Part shown: one piece after another, positions 58,027 through 64,000 of the stretch | Position numbering within the stretch: position 1 is the stretch's first letter | How the letters are laid out: the number at the start of each line of letters is the position of its first letter | Assembly (NCBI GenBank): GCA_026027325.1 | Contig: JAMSLZ010000001.1 | Span: 4,402,001-4,466,000 of the forward strand | Direction: 5' to 3' | Length of the DNA stretch: 64,000 nucleotides | Source of the DNA: Actinomucor elegans | Lineage: Eukaryota; Mucoromycota; Mucoromycetes; Mucorales; Mucoraceae | The notes under the pieces: generated by a model | Database searches by the model: none | Told to the model about the DNA's origin: nothing | Seen by the model: only the letters and a program-made list of their open reading frames with translations | Translations under genes and position numbers: made by a program

Positions 58027-58637
58027 TATTCTTGTTGAAATAGGCGAAAGAGTAAAATAAAGGTAAAAGCGTTGGGACTCTGCACGTATTATATGCACAG
58101 TTTTAGAGATGCGGTAAAAATTGAATAAAAAGCGAATAAATGAATTAAAACCGTTTTATGAGGTTTTATTGATCTAAAGTAAGTTTAGCTATCCTATCTA
58201 GCACGTATGTCTTGTATTTAGATTTCAAAGAAAATAGTCTCTTGGTAACAATCAAAGGTCTTTTTTAATATATGTTCACTCTGCATTAATTGTCCTTTCA
58301 GCGGTGATCCAAACTTCCCTCTTTAGATGGATGGTTAGATGAAACCCATTCCTTAATATATATGCAGAGTGCCATATGTGCGTTTCACCACAAGAGAGAT
58401 ATCAATATTCGAGCAAGGTTTGTTTATTACGCATAATTACGTTACATTAGCTCTAATAGGTTCTGATTTTTTGTATATGATACCTAGCACTTCCTGGTAA
58501 GATTCTCCCGACACAGGCTATACCTATTAAGTTAAAGCCATTTTTAACTGCAGGGCTTATGATATAAAGATGGTTCCACTACATGCATTTCTTTTGCACT
58601 CATTTCTTTCCATAAATTTTATAAAATCATTAGAATC
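58027..58637. promoter_or_regulatory. Internal divergent promoter region, copy 2
   Basis: Equivalent of 27228-27840 in copy 1, 2 bp shorter in the AT repeat at about 58365. It separates the transposase (-) and accessory gene (+). Confidence 0.55.
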
Positions 58638-59311
58638 ATGCCAGCTAACAGAAGACAAATTAGACAGACCAGCCAATCCAGTCAATCCAGCAGCAGAGAA
58701 AACGACAGAGATCTTAACAGTCAAATAAATCTACCTCCACCTTGGATGGAAGATTTTAAACAAGATCTCGTAAACTATTTCGATGAAAAGCTTCAACCCT
58801 CTTTAAACATAGGAAGCTCAAAAACTATCCCAGTGCCAAAGAAGCAAAGGAGAGTAAATTCTAAAGTCTATATCCAATGCTTTTTAAAAGAACACCTAAA
58901 GGAGCCAGTGCCTAATGATGAAGATATCAGCAGCCTGATGGGAATACTTGATCAAGAAGCTTTCTCTTCAGTACTAACTTTTGCGCAGCAGAACCCAGAA
59001 GCTGCATGTAAAAGCTGGAGGCTGCTTTCTTCTCTTAATAAGCTCTCCATGATACAGTCGGCACTACAACAGTCGATAGCATCAGATGAACGGCTTGCTA
59101 TCATCAACAAGTGTGTAAGATTTTGGCCTTGCGAGTTTCTTGTGCAAGAAAAATGGACTAACAGAAGCAAATATAACAGGAAGAAAGTGTAAGTGTACAT
59201 TCTATAACTATTGCATATTGAATCAAAAGGAGAGAAAAATGAACACCCATTTGTAGGCTTCAAGCGGAAGGTGCGCAGTTAAGAAATGCAAGAAATCAAG
59301 GACTGCAGTAA
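58638..59311 (+). CDS. CACTA accessory protein (possible TnpA-like), copy 2
   Basis: Two exons (58638-59188, 59257-59311; donor GTAAGT, acceptor TTGTAG) encode the same 201-aa protein as copy 1. Without splicing the frame stops after RKKV; splicing adds VLQAEGAQLRNARNQGLQ. The function is unknown. Conservation in both copies and placement beside the 39-bp repeats are the only hints. Confidence 0.7.
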
Positions 59312-59469
59312 TATATCAGTAAATATAATTAGCTTAATATTATATACCCATTTTGTATCGTTTATCTTATTGAATAAAGAGTCATCATTACACATATGTT
59401 GTTTCATTATCTATACATGGTTAATACATGCAAAAAAGGTTGAAATATAAGTGGTTGAAATCATAGGAA

Positions 59470-59644
59470 GGTTAACATGCTTTTCGAGTGAATTGCAAGT
59501 GAATTGCAAGTTAACATGTTTTTCGAGTGAATTGCAAGTGAATTGCAAGTTAACATGTTTTTCGAGTGAATTGCAAGTGAATTGCAAGTTAACATGTTTT
59601 TCGAGTGAATTGCAAGTGAATTGCGAGTTAACATGTTTTTCGAG
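59470..59644 (-). repeat. 39-bp subterminal tandem repeat, copy 2
   Basis: Same four units plus a partial unit as in copy 1, mirrored. Looser repeats continue to the terminal inverted repeat at 59785-59798. Confidence 0.85.
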
Positions 59645-59798
59645 TTAATTTAAGGTGAATTTCGGGTTAACCTGATTTTCAAGTGAATTGCAGGTGAATT
59701 GCAAGTTAACTTGAATTCACTCGAAACGGCAACGATTCTCCTGCAAACCGAGTTAACTTGAAATTCACTCGAAATTCACTCGAATTTTTCCCATAGTG

Positions 59799-60103
59799 GG
59801 GGGGGAGAGAAAAGGACAATTTAGGGTAGCTGGGGTCCTACATCGGAAAAAGTGGCCTGATGTTTTCAACCATCATTCTTGTTAAAGTAACTCAAAGTGT
59901 GCACGATGATTTTCATAAAAGAGAAAGGTCTAAATATACGTTTTTTTTTTATTATATTATTATGTACATTAGTGATTATAAATAAAGCATGAAATATGAG
60001 AAAAAGAAAAAAAAAAAGAACAAGAAAAATTTGATTCATAGTTGGAAAAGGAAATGATTGAATTGTATATAATGAGATAGATTGAGCTTATATGAGTGAT
60101 GTT
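59799..60103. other. Short gap between copy 2 and Medusa-like gene
   Basis: Starts with a run of G that continues from the element end, then AT-rich 3' flank of the Medusa-like gene with poly-T (59941-59950) and A-rich (60001-60018) stretches. The transposon therefore sits about 300 bp downstream of that gene's stop. Confidence 0.45.
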
Positions 60104-62184
60104 TTACACAAGGTAGCTTGATTGATTATCAGGACTTGCACGTCGCGTAAGAGAAGGTGACTGCTGTGTACTGATAGTACTTGTTGAAGTAGTAGGGGTA
60201 ATCATATCTCCATAAGGATAGCTAAGGCGCGTAGGTGAAGGCGAGTTTTGATGTTTCTCTCCTAAGGGTGGAGAGGAGGTGATAGGCTGTGAATAAGATG
60301 ATGTGAATGAGGATGAAGTAGATGGATACATGGTACGCTCGCTTGATTGTTGCTGCTGAGATCGGGACGAGTATGTATTCATTGGCTGCTGCTGATAAGT
60401 TTGGTAAAAACTGTCGACGGCTGCTGATTGATTCATATAAGACGGAGTTGTAGCAGGAGGGGTCGAGGCAGGAGTCTTTAGCTGAGTACGACGCTGTTGT
60501 TGTTGTTGCTGATTGCCATTATAAGATGATGCGGTGTATTTAGTAACGATCTTCTTGAGAGCATAAGGGAGTGTTTTCCAAGGGAAAACCTTGACGTCCT
60601 TTTCAATATTTCTTGGCTTGGGATTAGGAAAGCTCATGATTAATTTGAAAAAATCGGCAGACTCGGACTTGCATTTGCTGACAGTCAAAGGACGGAAGCC
60701 TTCAAGGTTACGACGGACACGATTTTTTTCTTCCACACTGAATCGGATATCCATCAAGCTTTCTAAAAGGTGGATACAATCGACAGAGGTAATGAAACAG
60801 TCATTACGCTCGGCCCAATAGATACACGAAACAACGATATGGCCACTGTTATTGGTAATACGCTCACCTTGAGCGACAGGGTCAAAGGTACAGCGGATTT
60901 CATTGCCGTTTTGTTCTCTCCAGAATTGAACAAGGCGACGGCGGTGTTCCCATTCTTCGGATGCCCAGTTCTTGGCCATAGAATCAAGGTCACCCATGAT
61001 CTTGAGATTGGCGCGACTAACAAGTCCAGGATAAGGCTGATAGTTGGCCACGGAGGTAGAAGGGACATGAACGCTAGATTTGCTATAACCGTAACCAGCG
61101 GCTGTATTTGAAGGTGGTTGACGTTGTTGTTGTTGTTGCTGTTGATGCTGCTGATGCTGCTGCTGCTGCTGCTGCTGCTGCTGAGGATAGCCAAGAGAAC
61201 CTGATTGCTGAGGCATTGTTGAAGGTAATGCTTGAGAATCGTTTTGATCGAATCCGGCCAACATTCCAGCAAAACCAGTAGAAGTAGGATTGAACAAGTT
61301 GATGGAATTAGCATTGTTATTATAATTGATAGGATTCATTTGAGTATTAGTTGTGCGAGGCTGGTTGTTGGGTCTATATGAGTTGTATTCTAAGGATATG
61401 CATTAGTATGCTATAAATAACGACGCTTGAATACGTACTGTTATCATTGTAGACGTCTCTATTTAAAGAGTAGTTGTATTGAGGCATATTGCTATAGCTA
61501 TTGACAGGCTGCTGATAAAAGCTTTCATAAGTAGACGGAGTAGTGCCTCCTAAAAAATTTTCTAATTGTACTGTTAGTCTATTGGTGATGAAGATTAAAA
61601 TAGGTATTTTTACCCCCTCTAGGTTGATAGGAACTGGTTTGTTTATCATTGGCATCGTAATCAATAGAAGAGCTATTGGATACACTTGGAGTAACAGTTG
61701 GTGCGTTTGTAGATGGTTCTTTCGCATCAGTGAATTCATAGAGAAATTCGGCGACAGGCCATGTCTCGGTAACAGAGTCTTTATCGAGCATACAGATTGA
61801 AATAGGGATATTGGCCGAAGTAGAGTGAGTGTGTTGGAAAGGAGGTACGGTAGCCACAAGTGAAGTGATGCCTTGAGCTTGCATCTGCTTTGTGTCAACT
61901 ACTAAACTATTAAAGGCTAATTTGACAGGCACCATTGGATGAGGCAGTGACTGTACAACGATGGTGACTACGGTGCCTTGGACACCTCTAGTAGGAGCGA
62001 TTTCAATGAGGCGAGGAGGTTCACCAGTTTTTTGTTCAGGTTGCTGTTGGTAGTTTGCAGGCCATCTTTGCTGCATTTCTACTCCAGAAGCGAGTCGAAC
62101 AGATGGAACTAGGGTTTATTGTTAAGATCATAATATTATCGAAATAGTTTGTATCTTACTGTCAGCGAGTTCAGTAGAGTCCAT
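60104..62184 (-). CDS. Medusa-type transcriptional regulator (DUF7082)
   Basis: Four exons (62184-62160, 62108-61614, 61549-61439, 61389-60104) encode 638 aa. Residues about 30-130 look like an IPT/TIG-type beta-sandwich (PPRLIEIAPTRGVQGTVVTI, later PVAEFLYEF). Residues about 336-497 match the conserved C-terminal domain of Aspergillus Medusa and Magnaporthe Acr1: RANLKIMGDLDSMAKNW, EEWEHRRRLVQFWR, RRNLEGFRPLTVSK, FPNPKPRNIEKDVKVFPW. In ascomycetes these regulators control conidiation, adhesion and host interaction; the role in this lineage is open. Low-complexity Gln/His (encoded near 61125-61185) and Ser/Thr/Pro tracts flank the domain. The first exon has only 25 coding bases. Confidence 0.85.
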
Positions 62185-64000
62185 TATATATTAAAGAGAG
62201 GAGATAGATCGAGAAAAAAAACAAATGATTTATTAGTACAAACGAAAGAGAAAGAGAAGAAAAGGGTCCTAAACCAAAAAAATGGAATTTGAAAATAGCG
62301 GTATATATAGTTTTTGTCAGATTTACCCAGTGCGTGGTAAACGGTAAGTACTATTGATTTTTATTATGCCGACAAGCGTAGGTTATTGTCCAAGTTTCAA
62401 ATATTAGCCACATGATTCTGGGTTTATATCATTCGGTTATTGAAGCATGGTTATACATAATTGACTCAGCAGTAGGCCCTGTTCGTAGTAGCACTACTAC
62501 TGGGGGGTGGGGCGCACAAGAAAACAGATAAAGTGAAACTGATTATAGTGCTTTTGTCAACTAAGAAGAAATTGACATGAATAAGAATTAGTAGGCTGTT
62601 TATCATATCTAACAAGAAGAAAAGAAGTAAAATATTATCCCGGGAATCTCCCACTTTAACCCAATCAAAAGGGACCTTTTGCTTGCGAACCAACTATTGA
62701 AACATAGGGACTACAATGAAGTGATGCCATCTAATGTCAAAAAAAACACACGGGTGCAGGATCCGGACAGTGCAAAAGAATCATCTCATAATCATTCCCC
62801 CAATGCTATTCATCAATTCGAAAGCCGGCGCCCAGATAAAGTTAGTCATACAAGAAGGGCAAATCTTTCGACTTTTACGTCATTATACGTATATCTTTAC
62901 AGCATGTATACTTTATTAAATGCTCTCCCTTGCATTGACTACGTATTTCTATTATACTTTTTGGAATAGCTTAACTTTTCTAACTTTGAAAATTTTCAGA
63001 AAATGTTTAGAAGATATTTAGAAGATATTTCCTGCTGTCAAATGAAACTAGTCCTTTTATGTACATTTGAAAGCCAAAAAGTCCGCATATTTTTTTCCCT
63101 ACCAATAGATGCATCTGATCAAGTTCACCCGAGATTTTCGAATAGTTAGCCGATCAACGCCGGCTATTGTAGCAAGTATTTTTATAAAAAAAAAAAAAAT
63201 GACATTGAAACCCGGTTTCTGTAGAAACAAAGTGGGGAAAACAGGACTTTGATCTCTTATCTAATCCGAGTGCTTTTCTAACAAGAATTTACTATTTCTC
63301 CTTTGGTTTTTGACCGATTACTCATGAGCAATGTTCATAAGAAGGCATCAAATGCGCACAACTGTTGGACTTCCTTAATTAACCCATTCCACGAGCTACT
63401 TGGTATTACAAAGTGCAATCAATGTTATTTCATTCCAAGTAAAACAGATATCAAAGTTAAAAAAAAAATGTTTTATTGCCTTTATAGAGCTTCATAATGG
63501 AAAGAGTCGATTACAATATTTTTATTTTATTATATAGACAAAAAATAAAAATAAAAATAAAAATAAAAAAAATCCCATTAACGCCAAGAAACGCGTGTAG
63601 ACGCGTATGGTGCGATCTTTTTGAAACATTCTCAATTAAGGTTATTGATCTGGTACAGAATAAAGGATATGCATGTATAAAACACAATTTCTGTGCGCTA
63701 TTATATCGGTGCATTCTGCATATCATTTAATACTAAAGTGCTTAATCCCCAACAACTTATATCGCTGTTTCTTGACAGATTTTACCATTTACAGTGACCC
63801 GTTACACGATCACTTTTCTGCTCAAGTGATGTATTATTAGCAGAATGTGCCAGCTGTGTAGAATATTCTACTAATATATTGTATGCATATATTGGTAAAG
63901 AAGATCTAAGAGCAAGGCTTCATGGCTATTGTTAGTGAGAGCATGTCCGACTTCAACGTGTGAAGTACCATCATATGGCGTGTGATTATTTACCCTTATC
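62185..64000. other. Gene-free right end of window
   Basis: Medusa upstream region followed by AT-rich sequence. Frames at 62679-62969 and 63303-63730 have no domain and simple composition. A seven-base G run is at 62501-62510 (with one T). No RNA gene is seen. Confidence 0.45.
63541..63573. repeat. (ATAAAA)n microsatellite
   Basis: About five hexamer units of A/T type (AAAATA) between 63541 and 63573. Confidence 0.7.

Larger units (their letters stand above)
54563..59798 (-). mobile_element. CACTA (EnSpm/Tnp2) DNA transposon, copy 2 (inverted)
   Basis: A complete 5236-bp element, inverted relative to copy 1 and 23.3 kb from it. Both 14-bp ends (CACTATGGGAAAAA and its inverse) are perfect, and all protein frames are identical to copy 1. 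Net length differs by 3 bp. The flanks do not form a target duplication: ATG on the left, GGG (start of a seven-G run) on the right. Possible causes are loss of flank bases, recombination with another copy, or an assembly join at the G run. Confidence 0.92.

Noticed and set aside
63497..63730. 77-codon frame with Lys/Ile repeats
   Set aside because: Created by the ATAAAA microsatellite.

Overview
The window reads as nuclear DNA of an early-diverging fungus, most likely a mucoralean member of the Mucoromycota. It is AT-rich. Almost every gene carries several introns of about 45-90 nt with fungal donor and branch signals, and there are two F-box/LRR genes of a type common in Mucorales. The gene set is fungal: Zn2Cys6 factor, Medusa-type regulator, KTR mannosyltransferase, carboxypeptidase Y, Kcs1-type kinase. 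I rebuilt gene models by hand; where exons are listed, the coding lengths sum to whole codons. Family names come from motif recognition, not searches.

Left part (1-26 kb). In order: NAA50 acetyltransferase (-), F-box/LRR (-), F-box/LRR paralogue (-), TBC RabGAP (+), synaptobrevin R-SNARE (-), two-part Golgi-type glycosyltransferase (-), AAA-lid/Mg-chelatase-like protein (+), steroid-5-alpha-reductase-like membrane protein (-), carboxypeptidase Y (+), Elongator subunit ELP4 (+). The 0.6-2.5 kb gaps hold scattered copies of a degenerate repeat with a core of about 80 bp, which I could not assign to a known family.

Mobile element (26067-31305 and again, inverted, 54563-59798). Two almost identical 5.24-kb CACTA (EnSpm/Tnp2) DNA transposons. 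Each has 14-bp terminal inverted repeats beginning CACTATGGG, a 930-aa six-exon Tnp2-like transposase, a second divergently transcribed 201-aa gene of unknown function, and a 39-bp subterminal tandem repeat. Copy 1 has a clean 3-bp target duplication (TTA); copy 2 does not. Older relics lie at 53902-54180 and about 25614-25690.

Between the copies (31.3-54.5 kb): FAR-17a/AIG1-like membrane protein (+), 1134-aa Zn2Cys6 factor (-), COMPASS subunit SHG1 (+), inositol polyphosphate kinase (+), a dead LINE 3' end (-), coatomer beta-prime (-), KTR mannosyltransferase (-), and a Myb-repeat protein with a presequence-like N-terminus (-). Right of copy 2 is a Medusa-type regulator (-), then 1.8 kb without a recognisable gene.

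This is ordinary eukaryotic gene order without operons. Functional themes are the secretory pathway (SNARE, RabGAP, COPI, Golgi glycosyltransferases, CPY) and chromatin or transcription (SHG1, ELP4, Zn2Cys6, Medusa, Myb). The strongest candidates for undescribed biology are the two-gene CACTA element with its non-transposase protein, the unassigned repeat family, and the fused glycosyltransferase.
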